A DNA stretch of 55,177 bases from Acidovorax sp. Leaf191 (lineage in GTDB: Bacteria; Pseudomonadota; Gammaproteobacteria; Burkholderiales; Burkholderiaceae_C). The stretch lies in assembly GCF_001424425.1 (NCBI RefSeq), contig NZ_LMPT01000012.1, positions 1 to 55,177 on the forward strand, in the 5' to 3' direction. The position numbers were made by a program, and so were the translations under genes. The notes beneath the pieces are model-generated. The model did no database searches. It saw only the letters and a list, made by a program, of their open reading frames with translations, and was not told the DNA's origin. Below, piece after piece: positions 15,829-25,402 of the stretch (position 1 is the first letter of the stretch; each line of letters starts with the position of its first letter).

Positions 15829-18000
15829 TCAATAGGTGGGCTGAAAGTCTCGAAGGGCATCTCGGGCTTTTGCTTCCACAACGAACCCCGCCCCGTACGT
15901 CGCCGCCAGTTCATCCGCCCGCTTCAGGAACGCCTCCATTCCCGTGCCGTAAACGAACTGCATCGCACCCCCCGTCCACGCCGGAAACCCGATCCCAAAG
16001 ATCGACCCGATGTTCGCGTCATGCACGCTGGTCAGCACCCCCTCGGCCAGGCAGCGCGCGGTCTCGATGGCCTGGCGGTAGAGCAGCCGGTCCTGGATCT
16101 CCTGCACGCTCCATGCCACGCCGGACTTTTCGAACAGAGGTTTCAGCTCCGGCCACAGGTGCTTCTTGCCGCCTGCGGGGTAGTCGTAAAAACCGCCGCC
16201 ACCCGCGCGGCCAGGGCGCTTCAACTCTTTGACCATGCGCTCCACCAGCAGCTCGCCGGGCGTGGCGGTGTAGGTCTTGCCTTCCGCCGCGTAGTCGGCG
16301 CGCGTCTGGTCCAGCACGTGCACGCTCAAGGTCAGCGCGGTCTCGTCCAGCACGGCCAGCGGGCCCACGGGCAGGCCGGCCTGCAGGGCGGCGTTTTCAA
16401 TCGCGGCGGCGGGGATGCCTTCACCCAGCATGGCGGCGCCTTCCATCACGTAGGTGCCGAAGGTGCGGCTGGTGTAGAAGCCGCGCGCGTCGTTGACCAC
16501 GATGGGCACCTTGCCCAGGGCCTGCACATAGTCGAACGCGCGGGCCACGGTCTCGTCGTCCGTCTGTTTGCCGCGGATGATCTCCACCAGCTTCATCTTG
16601 TCCACGGGGCTGAAGAAGTGGATGCCGACAAACTTCTCGGGCCGGCTGCTGGCCGTGGCCAGGCCGCTGATGGGCAGGGTGGAGGTGTTGCTGGCAAAGA
16701 ATCCGCCGGGTGCCAGCCGCGGCTCGGCCTCGCGCGTGACCCGGGCCTTGAGGTCGCGGCTTTCGAACACGGCTTCGATGATGAGGTCGCAACCCGCCAG
16801 GTCGGCTGCGCTGGCGGTGGGCGTGATGCGCGATAGCAGCGCCTGCTGCGCCTCGGCCGTCATGCGGCCCTTGTCCACGCGGGCTTGTGCGAGCTTGGTG
16901 CTGTAGGCCTTGCCGGCCTCGGCCTTTTCCGCGCTCACGTCCTTGAGCACGGTGGCGATGCCCCGGCTGGCCTGGGCCCAGGCGATGCCGGCGCCCATCA
17001 TGCCGGCGCCCAGGATGCCGACCTTTTGTGGCTTGTAGCGTGGGACCGAGCCCGGGCGTGACTTGCCGCTCTTGATCGCGTTCATGTCGAAGAAGAACGT
17101 GTTGATCATGTTGCGCGCCACGGGGCCTGTCATCAGGCGGGCGAGGTAGCGGCTTTCGATGCGCAGGGCGGTGTCGTAGTCCACCATCGCGCCTTCGACC
17201 ATGGCGGCGAGGGCCGCCTCGGGCGCAGGGTAGCGGCCGCGCGTGGTCTTCTTGAGCATGGCGGGCGCCACCGTCAGGGCGCTGGCGATCTTGGGGTTGG
17301 CGGGTGTGCCGCCGGGCATCTTGTAATTCTTGTCGTCCCACGGCTGCACTGCGTGCGGGTGGGTGGCGATGTGGGCCAGGGCGGCGGGCAGCAGTTGCTC
17401 GCGCGTGGCCACCACCTCGTGCACCAGTTGCAGGTCCAGCGCCTCGGCAGGGTTGAAGAGCTTGCCTTCCAGCACGTAGGGCTGCGCGCCCATCAGGCCC
17501 AGCAGGCGCGTCATCTTGGTCACGCCGGTGGCGCCGGGCATCAGGCCCAGCGTGACCTCGGGCAGGCCGAACTGGATCTTGGGGTCGGCCACGGCGATGC
17601 GGTAGTGGGCGACCAGGGCCACCTCCCACCCACCGCCCAGCGCCGCGCCGTTGAGGCAGGCCACCACGGGGATGCCCAGTGTTTCGAGCGTGCGGAAGTG
17701 CGCCTTCATGCGCTCGATCTCGCCGAACGCGGCAGGCGCGTCGGCGGGTGTCAGGCGCATCGTGGCCTTGAGGTCGGCGCCCGCAAAGAAGCTGGTCTTG
17801 GCGGATGCAAGGACGATGCCTTGGAGCGCGGCGCCCAGGCGCTCGCGGTCTGCCACCACCTGGGCGGTGACCTCGCCCAGCTCTTGCTGCCACTGGCGGC
17901 ACATGGTGTTGACGGGGGAGTTGGCTTCGTCAAAGGTGATGACGGCGACCTGGCCTTCGGTGCCCTGGGCGGGGATGAGTTCGTAGCGGATGGTTTGCAT
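15829..18000 (-). CDS. Fused enoyl-CoA hydratase/3-hydroxyacyl-CoA dehydrogenase (FadB/FadJ-like)
   Basis: A 723-residue bifunctional beta-oxidation enzyme. The N-terminal crotonase domain has LASAKTSFFAGADLK and CLNGAALGGGWEVAL with PEVTLGLMPGATG. From about residue 322 the NAD-binding domain begins (VGILGAGMMGAGIAWA), followed by the C-terminal 3-hydroxyacyl-CoA dehydrogenase domain with FFSPVDKMKLVEII. It hydrates 2-enoyl-CoA and oxidises the 3-hydroxyacyl-CoA. AGGAGA lies just before the ATG. It is 25 bp downstream of the thiolase gene on the same strand, and the two make a classic beta-oxidation pair, here with the thiolase first. Confidence 0.9.
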   Translation of the reverse strand: MQTIRYELIPAQGTEGQVAVITFDEANSPVNTMCRQWQQELGEVTAQVVADRERLGAALQGIVLASAKTSFFAGADLKATMRLTPADAPAAFGEIERMKAHFRTLETLGIPVVACLNGAALGGGWEVALVAHYRIAVADPKIQFGLPEVTLGLMPGATGVTKMTRLLGLMGAQPYVLEGKLFNPAEALDLQLVHEVVATREQLLPAALAHIATHPHAVQPWDDKNYKMPGGTPANPKIASALTVAPAMLKKTTRGRYPAPEAALAAMVEGAMVDYDTALRIESRYLARLMTGPVARNMINTFFFDMNAIKSGKSRPGSVPRYKPQKVGILGAGMMGAGIAWAQASRGIATVLKDVSAEKAEAGKAYSTKLAQARVDKGRMTAEAQQALLSRITPTASAADLAGCDLIIEAVFESRDLKARVTREAEPRLAPGGFFASNTSTLPISGLATASSRPEKFVGIHFFSPVDKMKLVEIIRGKQTDDETVARAFDYVQALGKVPIVVNDARGFYTSRTFGTYVMEGAAMLGEGIPAAAIENAALQAGLPVGPLAVLDETALTLSVHVLDQTRADYAAEGKTYTATPGELLVERMVKELKRPGRAGGGGFYDYPAGGKKHLWPELKPLFEKSGVAWSVQEIQDRLLYRQAIETARCLAEGVLTSVHDANIGSIFGIGFPAWTGGAMQFVYGTGMEAFLKRADELAATYGAGFVVEAKARDALRDFQPTY

Positions 18001-18025
18001 GATGTTCTTGTCTCCTGCCCGTCAA

Positions 18026-19231
18026 TCAAATGCGTTCAACGATGGTGGCAATGCCCATGCCGCCGCCCACGCACAGCGTGGCCAGGCCGTAGCGCTGGCC
18101 CCGGCGGTGCAGCTCGTCGATCAGGGTGCCGAGGATCATCGCCCCCGTGGCGCCCAGCGGGTGACCCATGGCGATGGCGCCGCCGTTCACGTTGACCTTG
18201 TCGTGCGGCACGCCCAGCTCGCGCATGAAGCGCATGGGCACGGCGGCAAACGCCTCGTTCACTTCGAACAAATCGATCTGGTCGATGGCCATGCCCGCAC
18301 GGGCCAGCGCTTTCCGGGCGGCGGGCACGGGGCCGGTGAGCATGATGGTGGGGTCGGCGCCGCTGAGCGCCGTGGCCACGATGCGCGCGCGCGGCGTGAG
18401 GCCGTGGGCCTTGGCGGCGGCCTCGTTGCCGATCAGCACGGCGGCGGCGCCGTCCACGATGCCGGACGAGTTGCCCGCGTGGTGCACATGGTGGATGCGC
18501 TCCACCTGCGGGTAGCGCTGCAGCGCCACGGCGTCGAAGCCCATGCCGCCCAGTTGCTCGAACGAGGCCTTGAGCGCACCCAGGCCTTCGAGGGTTGTCT
18601 TGGGCTTGATGAATTCGTCTTCCGCCAGGATGGTCTGGCCGATGAAGTCGCGCACGGGCACGACGGAATGCTTGAAGTAACCCGCGGCACGCGCCGCGGT
18701 GGAGCGGCGCTGCGATTCGAGCGCGAAGGCGTCCACGTCGGCGCGGGTGTAGCCGTCCAGCGTGGCGATCAGGTCGGCGCCGATGCCCTGGGGCACGAAC
18801 AGCGTTTCCGAATTGGTGGCAGGGTCTTGCGCCCAGGCGCCGCCGTCGGAGCCGATGGGCACGCGGCTCATGCTCTCCACGCCGCCGGCCACCACCAGGT
18901 CTTCCCAGCCGCTGCGCACTTTTTGCGCGGCCATATTCACGGCTTCGAGGCCCGATGCGCAAAAGCGGTTGACCTGCACGCCCGCACAGCGAAAATCCCA
19001 CCCAGCCTTGAGGGCGGCCACCTTGGGCAGCACCGAGCCCTGCTCGCCCACGGGCGAGACGATGCCCATGACCACGTCGTCCACCGCGGCCGTGTCGAAG
19101 CGGTGGCGTGCCTGCAGCTCGATCAGCAAGCCGGTGAGCAGGTCGATGGGCTTGACCTCGTGCAGGGTGCCGTCCTTCTTGCCCTTGCCGCGCGGGGTGC
19201 GCAGCGCATCGAATACAAAGGCTTCGGTCAT
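18026..19231 (-). CDS. Acetyl-CoA C-acyltransferase (thiolase)
   Basis: A 401-residue thiolase. Cys91 in [12 protein letters not shown] is the nucleophile, and [18 protein letters not shown] and [15 protein letters not shown] carry the catalytic His and second Cys. It cleaves 3-oxoacyl-CoA to acetyl-CoA and a shortened acyl-CoA, and is probably co-transcribed with the downstream hydratase/dehydrogenase. GGAGA precedes the ATG. No copy of the TetR-type palindrome is visible in the 188 bp upstream, so control may differ from that of the third acyl-CoA dehydrogenase. Confidence 0.9.
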   Translation of the reverse strand: MTEAFVFDALRTPRGKGKKDGTLHEVKPIDLLTGLLIELQARHRFDTAAVDDVVMGIVSPVGEQGSVLPKVAALKAGWDFRCAGVQVNRFCASGLEAVNMAAQKVRSGWEDLVVAGGVESMSRVPIGSDGGAWAQDPATNSETLFVPQGIGADLIATLDGYTRADVDAFALESQRRSTAARAAGYFKHSVVPVRDFIGQTILAEDEFIKPKTTLEGLGALKASFEQLGGMGFDAVALQRYPQVERIHHVHHAGNSSGIVDGAAAVLIGNEAAAKAHGLTPRARIVATALSGADPTIMLTGPVPAARKALARAGMAIDQIDLFEVNEAFAAVPMRFMRELGVPHDKVNVNGGAIAMGHPLGATGAMILGTLIDELHRRGQRYGLATLCVGGGMGIATIVERI

Positions 19232-19419
19232 GAATGGTCTCCGGTGGTCGTCACAATGGGTGAATCGCTGAGGGGTGACAGCGGGTGTTGGTGGCCTGCA
19301 CCTCGCACACGCTGGTGCGTGGGGCGCATGGGCCGCTCACACCACGACAGCACGCTCTCTGACGCGGGTGCAGCGGTTTTTGCACTATCTTTGTGGGGTT
19401 GTCATCTAAATTTCTGGCT

Positions 19420-19722
19420 ATGAAATCAAATCCATCCTCCGCCTTGCAGCGCATGGTCCGTGGCGCTATCGAGTACGACGACACGCGCGAGGGCTTTGCG
19501 CTCGAGCACCACGTGGCGCTGGCCGCATCCAGCGCGCTGGCGGTGTCGGCGTTCATGGCGCCGTCGCGGACTGCGGCCGCCGTGCGGGGCATCGGTGCTG
19601 GCTTGCTGCTGATGCGTGCGCTGAGCGGCAGCCAGGGCGTCCGTGCGTGGCTGAACGTGACCGACCGCCGCCCCGGTGCGCCGCTCAGTCCTGAAGAGGC
19701 ACGCGCCGCCTGGTACCTGTAG
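19420..19722 (+). CDS. Small hypothetical membrane protein
   Basis: A 100-residue protein that I do not recognise. It begins MKSNPSSALQRMVRGAIEYD and has one or two hydrophobic helices (about 29-46 and 54-66, ALAASSALAVSAFMA and GIGAGLLLMRAL), ending in a charged C-terminus. The ATG at 19420 follows a weak ribosome-binding site; a GTG at 19393 would add nine residues. It stands alone on the + strand between two - strand beta-oxidation units, with codon use like its neighbours. It is probably a real gene because the frame is clean and the hydrophobic pattern is ordered, but no function is proposed. Confidence 0.6.
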   Translation: MKSNPSSALQRMVRGAIEYDDTREGFALEHHVALAASSALAVSAFMAPSRTAAAVRGIGAGLLLMRALSGSQGVRAWLNVTDRRPGAPLSPEEARAAWYL

Positions 19723-19904
19723 GAGCGTTCGGCGCGTGCGGATACCCATTGGCCCTCCAGCCCAAGCAGCCGATCACGCTGCGCTGGTCGGAGCGCCGCG
19801 CGGGGCGTCGACCAGCTCAGCCTGACCAGCATGGGATGGCTGGACGCGAGGCCGAGGGCGCCAAGGGCGGTGCGGGGCGGGTTCACGTTGTCTTGCGCGT
19901 TGTG

Positions 19905-21068
19905 TCACTTGCCCAGGCCCATGGCACGCGCAATCACCTCTTTCATGATCTCGTTCGTGCCGCCGTAGATGCGCTGCACGCGCGCATCGGCGTAGGCGCG
20001 GGTGATGGGGTATTCCCACATGTAGCCGTAGCCACCGAAGAGCTGCACGCATTCGTCCATCACCTTGCACTGCAGGTCGGTGGTCCAGTACTTGGCCATG
20101 CTGGCGGTCTGGGTGTCGAGCTGGTCGCGCGTGATCAGCTCGCAGCATTTGTCGACGAACACGCGCGCCACCTGCACCTGAGTCTGCAGTTCGGCCAGGG
20201 TGTGGCGGGTGTTCTGGAATGAGGCCACGCTCTGGCCGAAGACCTTGCGGTCCTTCACATAGTCCACCGTCCAGTCGATGGCGGCCTGCGCGGCGGACAC
20301 GGCGGTGATGGCGATCTGCAGGCGCTCCCACGGCAGCTGCTCCATCAGGCAGATGAAGCCACGCCCTTCCATGGCGGGGCCGCCCAGCAGGTTGTCGGCG
20401 GGCACCTTCACGTCGGTGAAGAACAGCTCGGAGGTGTCCTGCGCCTTCATGCCCATCTTCTTGAGGCGCTGGCCTTTTTCAAAGCCGGGCATGCCGCGCT
20501 CCACCAGGAAGAGGCTGGTGCCCTTGGCCCCGGCCGCCGGGTCGGTCTTGGCGACCACGATCACCAGGTCGGCGTGCCAGCCGTTGGTGATGAAGGTCTT
20601 GCTGCCGTTGAGCACATAGTGCGATCCATCGGCGCTCTTTAGCGCTGTGGTCTTGATGCCCTGCAGGTCGCTGCCGGCGGCGGGCTCGCTCATGGCGATG
20701 GCGCCCACCACCGCGCCGCTGGCCATGAGCGGCAGGTAGCGGCGCTTTTGTGCTTCGGTGCCGTAGTGCAGGATGTACGGCGCGACGATCTCGCTGTGCA
20801 GCCCGAAGCCGATGCCGGTGGTGCCGGCGCGCGCCAGCTCTTCCATCTGCGCCACCGAATAGAGCTTGTCGGCCCCGGCGCCGCCGTATTCCTCGGGCAG
20901 GCTCATGCACAGAAAGCCGTTGGCGCCCGCCTGGCTCCACACCTCGCGCGCCACGTAGCCCTGGTCTTCCCAGGCAGCGTGGTGGGGCACCACTTCCCTG
21001 TCGATGAAGCGGCGGAAGCTGTCGGCAAACGCCAGGTGGTCGCTCTGGAAAAGGGTGCGGTCGATCAT
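19905..21068 (-). CDS. Acyl-CoA dehydrogenase, long/branched-chain type
   Basis: A 387-residue acyl-CoA dehydrogenase with SEPAAGSDLQG, TFITNGWHADL and C-terminal FGGYGYMWEYPITR, ending YGGTNEIMKEVIARAMG. The medium-chain catalytic Glu position reads YGG, so the likely base is Glu248 in PWERLQIA, as in isovaleryl-CoA and long-chain enzymes. The gene is monocistronic, with a TetR-type palindrome 13 bp before its ATG, which ties it to the carboxylase operon and the liv operon. It may catalyse the first oxidation of the imported, CoA-activated acid. The preceding gap (19723-19904) holds nothing recognisable. Confidence 0.88.
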   Translation of the reverse strand: MIDRTLFQSDHLAFADSFRRFIDREVVPHHAAWEDQGYVAREVWSQAGANGFLCMSLPEEYGGAGADKLYSVAQMEELARAGTTGIGFGLHSEIVAPYILHYGTEAQKRRYLPLMASGAVVGAIAMSEPAAGSDLQGIKTTALKSADGSHYVLNGSKTFITNGWHADLVIVVAKTDPAAGAKGTSLFLVERGMPGFEKGQRLKKMGMKAQDTSELFFTDVKVPADNLLGGPAMEGRGFICLMEQLPWERLQIAITAVSAAQAAIDWTVDYVKDRKVFGQSVASFQNTRHTLAELQTQVQVARVFVDKCCELITRDQLDTQTASMAKYWTTDLQCKVMDECVQLFGGYGYMWEYPITRAYADARVQRIYGGTNEIMKEVIARAMGLGK

Positions 21069-21080
21069 GGCGGCGATCCT

Positions 21081-21110
21081 ATTTTTGCAAAGTTACTGCT
21101 TGGTTAAATT
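21081..21110 (-). promoter_or_regulatory. Promoter-like palindromic operator before the third acyl-CoA dehydrogenase
   Basis: On the - strand, TTTAAC (21108-21103) and AAAAAT (21086-21081) flank a 16-bp spacer CAAGCAGTAACTTTGC. This spacer is related to the palindromes at 321-350 and 28295-28322 and is the weakest of the three. Transcription from these hexamers would start only about 6 bases before the ATG, so either the message is nearly leaderless or the true promoter is shifted. Confidence 0.55.
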
Positions 21111-21145
21111 CTGCCACTGTCCAAGCCCCAGCGCACCCCCGAATG

Positions 21146-21173
21146 AAAAAGCCGCCCGGGGGGGGCGGCTTTG
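21146..21173 (-). terminator. Rho-independent terminator of the branched-chain-type binding-protein gene
   Basis: On the - strand a perfect 10-bp stem (AAAGCCGCCC / GGGCGGCTTT) with a short G-rich loop is followed by TTTTT, just after the stop at 21196. It ends the liv operon. Confidence 0.85.
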
Positions 21174-21195
21174 GGGCGGCAGAGCCGGCGCGCGC

Positions 21196-22359
21196 CTACT
21201 TCACATAGTCCGACACCACTTTCCACTTGCCGTCGGTGATCTGCGACAGGCGCGACAGGTCGCTGCCCAGGCGCTTTTGCGGGCCGTAGGTGGCCTCGGC
21301 GCTGCCGAACATGTCGGGCGGGATGACCATGGTGTCCATGGCCTTGATGAAGCTGTCGGTGGTGAGGCCCGTGCCTGCCTTTTGCGCGGCCTTGATGAAC
21401 GCGTCCACCGCGCCGTAGCCATACACCGAGAACACGGTGGGGTCTTCGTTGAACTTGGTCTTGTACTTGTTGGCCCAGAAGCGGATGGGCTGGCTGGCTT
21501 CGTCCAGGTAGGGGTGCTGCACCGTCATGGTGGCGTACAGGCCGTCCATGGGCTTGCCGCCCAGCTTGTGGATGAGGTCGGTGTAGGCGGCGCTCGAGCC
21601 GAGGAAGGTGGGGTTGAAGCCCGTCTTGCGCGACTCGCCGATGGTGCCGATGGTCTCGCGGATGATGGTGCCCAGAATCACGAAGTCGCAGCCCGACGAC
21701 TTCATCTTGGCGACCTGGGACGAGAAGTCGGTGGCGCCGCGCTTGTACGAGGTCTTCTCGGCGAACTCCATGCCGATGGACTTGAGCGCCGCCTCGCCGC
21801 CGCGCATCACCTCCAGGCCGAACTCATCGTCCTGGTAGATGGTGCAGACCTTCTTGGCGTCTTTCTCCTTGATGAGCTTGGGCGCGGCCAGGCGGATCTG
21901 GTCGTAGTAGGTGGCGGCGAACGAGTACTTGAGCTTGTGGAAGGGCTCGTACATTTCGCGCGCGGCCGTCACCGGGAAGAAGTTGATCACGTTCTTGCTG
22001 AACTGCACCGGCATGGCGGCCAGGTTCTGCGCGGTGCCGATGTGCGCGATCATCATGAAGATCTTGTCCTGGTTGACAAGCTTTTGCGCGGCCAGCACGG
22101 CTTTCTTGGGGTCATAGCCCGAGTCCTCCACCTTGAGGTCGAGCTTGCGGCCGTTCACGCCGCCTTGCTCGTTGGCCTCGTCCACGCGCAGCATCATGCC
22201 CAGCCGCACCTGCTTGCCAAAGCCCGCCAGCGGGCCCGACAGATCCTGGATGGAGCCCAGCGTGATGGTGTCCTTGCTCACGCCCTGGGTGGCCTGTGCA
22301 TGCGCGGCGCCTGCAGCCAGGGCCATGGCAGCCAGGGCTGCGATGGGATGAAGTTTCAT
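21196..22359 (-). CDS. ABC transporter substrate-binding protein, branched-chain amino acid type (LivK-like)
   Basis: A 387-residue periplasmic binding protein with a 21-residue signal peptide (LAAMALAAGAAHA) and a type I fold: DTITLGSIQDLSGPLAGFGK, then a two-lobed receptor ending near SQITDGKWK. AAGGAGA precedes the ATG; the frame is open far upstream through REP sequence, but the signal peptide fixes the start. It is last in the order livHMGF, acyl-CoA synthetase, binding protein, after a 358-bp REP-filled gap. In Burkholderiales such receptors often bind carboxylic acids, not amino acids. With a CoA ligase next door, an organic acid ligand is likely. Confidence 0.85.
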   Translation of the reverse strand: MKLHPIAALAAMALAAGAAHAQATQGVSKDTITLGSIQDLSGPLAGFGKQVRLGMMLRVDEANEQGGVNGRKLDLKVEDSGYDPKKAVLAAQKLVNQDKIFMMIAHIGTAQNLAAMPVQFSKNVINFFPVTAAREMYEPFHKLKYSFAATYYDQIRLAAPKLIKEKDAKKVCTIYQDDEFGLEVMRGGEAALKSIGMEFAEKTSYKRGATDFSSQVAKMKSSGCDFVILGTIIRETIGTIGESRKTGFNPTFLGSSAAYTDLIHKLGGKPMDGLYATMTVQHPYLDEASQPIRFWANKYKTKFNEDPTVFSVYGYGAVDAFIKAAQKAGTGLTTDSFIKAMDTMVIPPDMFGSAEATYGPQKRLGSDLSRLSQITDGKWKVVSDYVK

Positions 22360-22470
22360 GGCACGTCTCCTTCGGTTGGATCGAACACGATCGCTCGTTA
22401 TAGAACGATGCCCGGGGTGGGGCACCAGCACTTTCCCTATCTGCGGCGGGCCTGGGTGGCGGTGCGCCCT

Positions 22471-22712
22471 GGCTTCGACAGGCTCAGCCCGAACGGTCGG
22501 GGGTGTGCTCGCAAGCGCACCGCCGCATTCCCGATGCCTCCCACATGTCCCGTTCCGCCTGAGCTTGTCGAAGGCCCGGAGGCCGGGGGGCCGCTGCGCA
22601 ATGGGCCCAGGCTTCGACAAGCTCAGCCCGAACGGTGGGGGGATTGCAAGGTCTTCGGGCTCAATGCACCAACCCGCAACCCCCACCCTTTCAGCCTGAG
22701 CCTGTCGAAGGC
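22471..22712. repeat. REP-like cluster between binding-protein and acyl-CoA synthetase genes
   Basis: Four units of the family lie in alternating orientation at about 22471-22496, 22551-22575, 22610-22635 and 22690-22712. The last abuts the synthetase stop codon at 22718. The cluster fills most of the 358-bp gap and may stabilise the upstream part of the operon message. Just before the binding-protein gene, 22379-22411 contains short imperfect inverted repeats of ATCG/CGAT of unknown meaning. Confidence 0.85.
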
Positions 22713-22717
22713 CGCCC

Positions 22718-24574
22718 CTACCGGTACATCGCCTCGATCTGCGCCGCGTACTTCTGCTGCACCAGCTTGCGCTTGAGCTTCATGGTGGGCGTCAGTTCTT
22801 CGTCCTCGGCCGTGAGCTGGGTGTCGAGCAGGAAGAACTTCTTGATCTGCTCCACGCGGGCGAACTGCGTGTTCACGCGGTCGATCTCGGCCTGGATCAG
22901 GTCCTGCACCTCGCGCGCGCGGGTCAGGCTGGCGTAGTTGGAGAACGGCACGTCGTTGTCCTGCGCAAACTTCTCCACGTTCTCCTGGTCGATCATGATG
23001 ATCACCGTGAGGTAGGGCAGCTTGTCGCCGATGACCACCGCGTCCGTCACGTAGGGGCTGAACTTGAGCTCGTTCTCCAGCTCGCTGGGCGTGATGTTCT
23101 TGCCACCGGCCGTGATGATGATGTCCTTCATGCGGTCGGTGATGCGCAGGTAGCCGTCGGCATCGATGGTGCCTACGTCGCCCGTGTGCAGCCAGCCGTC
23201 GGCGTCGATGGTCTCGGCCGTCTTCTCGGGCAGGTTGAGATAACCCTTGAACACGTTGGGGCCGCGCACCAGGATCTCGCCGGTGGCGGGGTCGATGCGC
23301 ACCTCGTTGTAGGCCGCCGCAGGGCCGATGGAGCCGGGCTTGATGCGGCTGGCCGGCACGCCGGTGGCCGCGCCGCAGGTCTCCGTCATGCCCCATACCT
23401 CCAGCATGGGCACGCCCAGGGCGAGGTACCACTTCACCAGTTCGGGCGAGATGGGGGCCGCCCCCGTGACCAGAAAACGCGCGCGATGGATGCCGATGAG
23501 CTTGCGCACGTTGTTCAGCGCCAGCCAGCGCGCCAGCTGGAACTGCGCCTTCAGCAGCCCGCCCACGGGCTGGCCGGCCAGCACCAGATCGGCAATGCGC
23601 GTGCCCACGCCGATGGACCACGCATACGCCGCCTGCTGCAGCGCGGTGGATTCCTTGAGCGCGATCATCACGCCCGAATAGAACTTCTCCCACACCCGCG
23701 GCACGGCGGTGAACACGGTGGGTGCGATCTCGCGCACGTTCTCGGGCACGGTGTCGGGGTTCTCGACGAAGTTCAGGCGCGAGCCGGTGTACAGCGAGAA
23801 GTACTCGCCCCCCATGCGCTCGGCGATGTGGCACAGCGGCAGGAAGCACATGGCCTCGTCCTGGTCCGTGCGCGAGATCAGCGTGTTGTAGCCGCGAACG
23901 GTGTAGGCCAGCGCGGCGTGCGTGTGCATGGCGCCCTTGGGCTTGCCGGTGGTGCCCGAGGTGTAGACGAGGATGGCCACGTCCTCGGGCTGGCAGGCCT
24001 GCACGCGGCGCATGAGCGCGTCTGGGTTCTGCTGGTTCCAGGCGCGGCCCAGGTCGCGCAGTGCCTGCAGGCTGATGACGCCAGGGTCCTGCAGCCCGCG
24101 CAGGCCTTCCATGTCGAACACGATGATCCTGCGCAGCAGCGGCAGGCCCGCACGCACCTCCAGCGCCTTGTCGAGCTGCTCGTCGTTTTCGACAAACAGC
24201 ACGGTGGTGGCGGAGTCTTCGCTCAGGTAGTGCACCTGCGCCGCGGCGTCGGTGGGGTAGATGCCGTTGGAGACGCCGCCGCAGCTGAGCACGGCCAGGT
24301 CGGCCAGCACCCATTCGATGTTGGTGTTCGACAGGATGGACGCGCAGTCGCCGCGCGCAAAGCCCAGCGCCATGAGGCCGCCCGCGATCTCGCGCACGGC
24401 CTCGGCGGTCTGGTCCCAGGTCCAGCTCTTCCAGATGCCCAGCTCTTTTTGCCGCATCCACACAGCCGGGCCGCGCAATGCCACCGCATTCCAGAACATG
24501 GCGGAGATGGTGCTGCCGGCCAGCACGTCGGTGCCGGCGGGCTGGATGTGATCGAGGTCCCAGAGATTCGACAT
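22718..24574 (-). CDS. AMP-dependent acyl-CoA synthetase (long-chain type)
   Basis: A 618-residue adenylate-forming enzyme. The P-loop YTSGTTGKPKGAMHTH lies at about residue 201. GMTETCGAATG, then GWLHTGDVGTIDADGYLRITDR and IITAGGKNITPSELEN, mark the remaining core motifs and the C-terminal domain. It activates a carboxylic acid with ATP and CoA. Its 618 residues and internal sequence match the long-chain (FadD15/FAA-like) branch. It is co-directional with livF, six bases after it, so importer and ligase are probably made together; this suggests the imported solute is an acid that must be CoA-activated. Confidence 0.9.
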   Translation of the reverse strand: MSNLWDLDHIQPAGTDVLAGSTISAMFWNAVALRGPAVWMRQKELGIWKSWTWDQTAEAVREIAGGLMALGFARGDCASILSNTNIEWVLADLAVLSCGGVSNGIYPTDAAAQVHYLSEDSATTVLFVENDEQLDKALEVRAGLPLLRRIIVFDMEGLRGLQDPGVISLQALRDLGRAWNQQNPDALMRRVQACQPEDVAILVYTSGTTGKPKGAMHTHAALAYTVRGYNTLISRTDQDEAMCFLPLCHIAERMGGEYFSLYTGSRLNFVENPDTVPENVREIAPTVFTAVPRVWEKFYSGVMIALKESTALQQAAYAWSIGVGTRIADLVLAGQPVGGLLKAQFQLARWLALNNVRKLIGIHRARFLVTGAAPISPELVKWYLALGVPMLEVWGMTETCGAATGVPASRIKPGSIGPAAAYNEVRIDPATGEILVRGPNVFKGYLNLPEKTAETIDADGWLHTGDVGTIDADGYLRITDRMKDIIITAGGKNITPSELENELKFSPYVTDAVVIGDKLPYLTVIIMIDQENVEKFAQDNDVPFSNYASLTRAREVQDLIQAEIDRVNTQFARVEQIKKFFLLDTQLTAEDEELTPTMKLKRKLVQQKYAAQIEAMYR

Positions 24575-24580
24575 GTGGAC

Positions 24581-25402
24581 TTATCTCCAGGTTTTTTTCT
24601 TCTTCCACCGCCGCTCGCCCCGCACGCCTTCGTCCTTCATGCCCAGGTAGAACTCCTTGATGTCGTCCTTCTCGCGCAGGCGTTCGCAGCTGTCTTCCAT
24701 CACGATGCGGCCGTTCTCCAGCACGTAGCCGTAGTCCGAGGCGTTGAGCGCCATGTTGGCGTTCTGCTCCACCAGCAAGATGGTGGTGCCGCGCTCGCGG
24801 TTGATGCGCACCACGATCTCGAAGATTTCCTTGGTGAGCTTGGGCGACAGGCCCAGGCTGGGCTCGTCGAGCAGGATGAGCTCGGGGTTGGCCATCAGCG
24901 CGCGCGAGATGGCCAGCATCTGCTGCTGCCCGCCCGACAGCAGGCCAGCGTCCTGCGCGGCGCGCTCCTTGAGGATGGGGAAGTAGCCGTACACCGTTTC
25001 GATGTCGCGCGCGACGGCATCGGTGTCGCTGCGGGTGTAGGCGCCCATGAGCAGGTTGTCGCGCACCGACAGCAGTGCAAACACCTCGCGCCCCTCGGGC
25101 ACGTGCATGAGGCCGCGGCGCACGATGGCCGCGGGGTCGCGCGCGGTGATGTCCTGGCCCTGGAATTCGATGGTGCCCTTGCGCGGGTCGATGATGCCGC
25201 TGATGGTCTTCAAGATGGTGGTCTTGCCCGCGCCGTTGCTGCCCAGCACGGCCGCGATCTCCCCGCGCCGCACCTGCAGGCTCACGCCGCGGATGGCCTT
25301 GATGGGGCCGTAGGCGCTCTCCACGTTCTGCAATTTCAGCAGGGGTTGGGGGTCGGCCACGGCCGCGGTGCCAGCGTTGTCGACGGCGAGAACGGCGCTC
25401 AT
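24581..25402 (-). CDS. livF: Branched-chain-type ABC transporter ATP-binding protein LivF
   Basis: A 273-residue ABC ATPase with Walker A GSNGAGKTT, signature LSGGQQQML, Walker B LILLDEPSLGLSP and a LivF-type C-terminus (NANMALNASDYGYVLENG). It begins about 20 residues before the usual LivF start; the ATG at 25402 overlaps the livG stop by four bases (ATGA), which fixes it. With LivG it powers import through LivH/LivM. Confidence 0.9.
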   Translation of the reverse strand: MSAVLAVDNAGTAAVADPQPLLKLQNVESAYGPIKAIRGVSLQVRRGEIAAVLGSNGAGKTTILKTISGIIDPRKGTIEFQGQDITARDPAAIVRRGLMHVPEGREVFALLSVRDNLLMGAYTRSDTDAVARDIETVYGYFPILKERAAQDAGLLSGGQQQMLAISRALMANPELILLDEPSLGLSPKLTKEIFEIVVRINRERGTTILLVEQNANMALNASDYGYVLENGRIVMEDSCERLREKDDIKEFYLGMKDEGVRGERRWKKKKTWR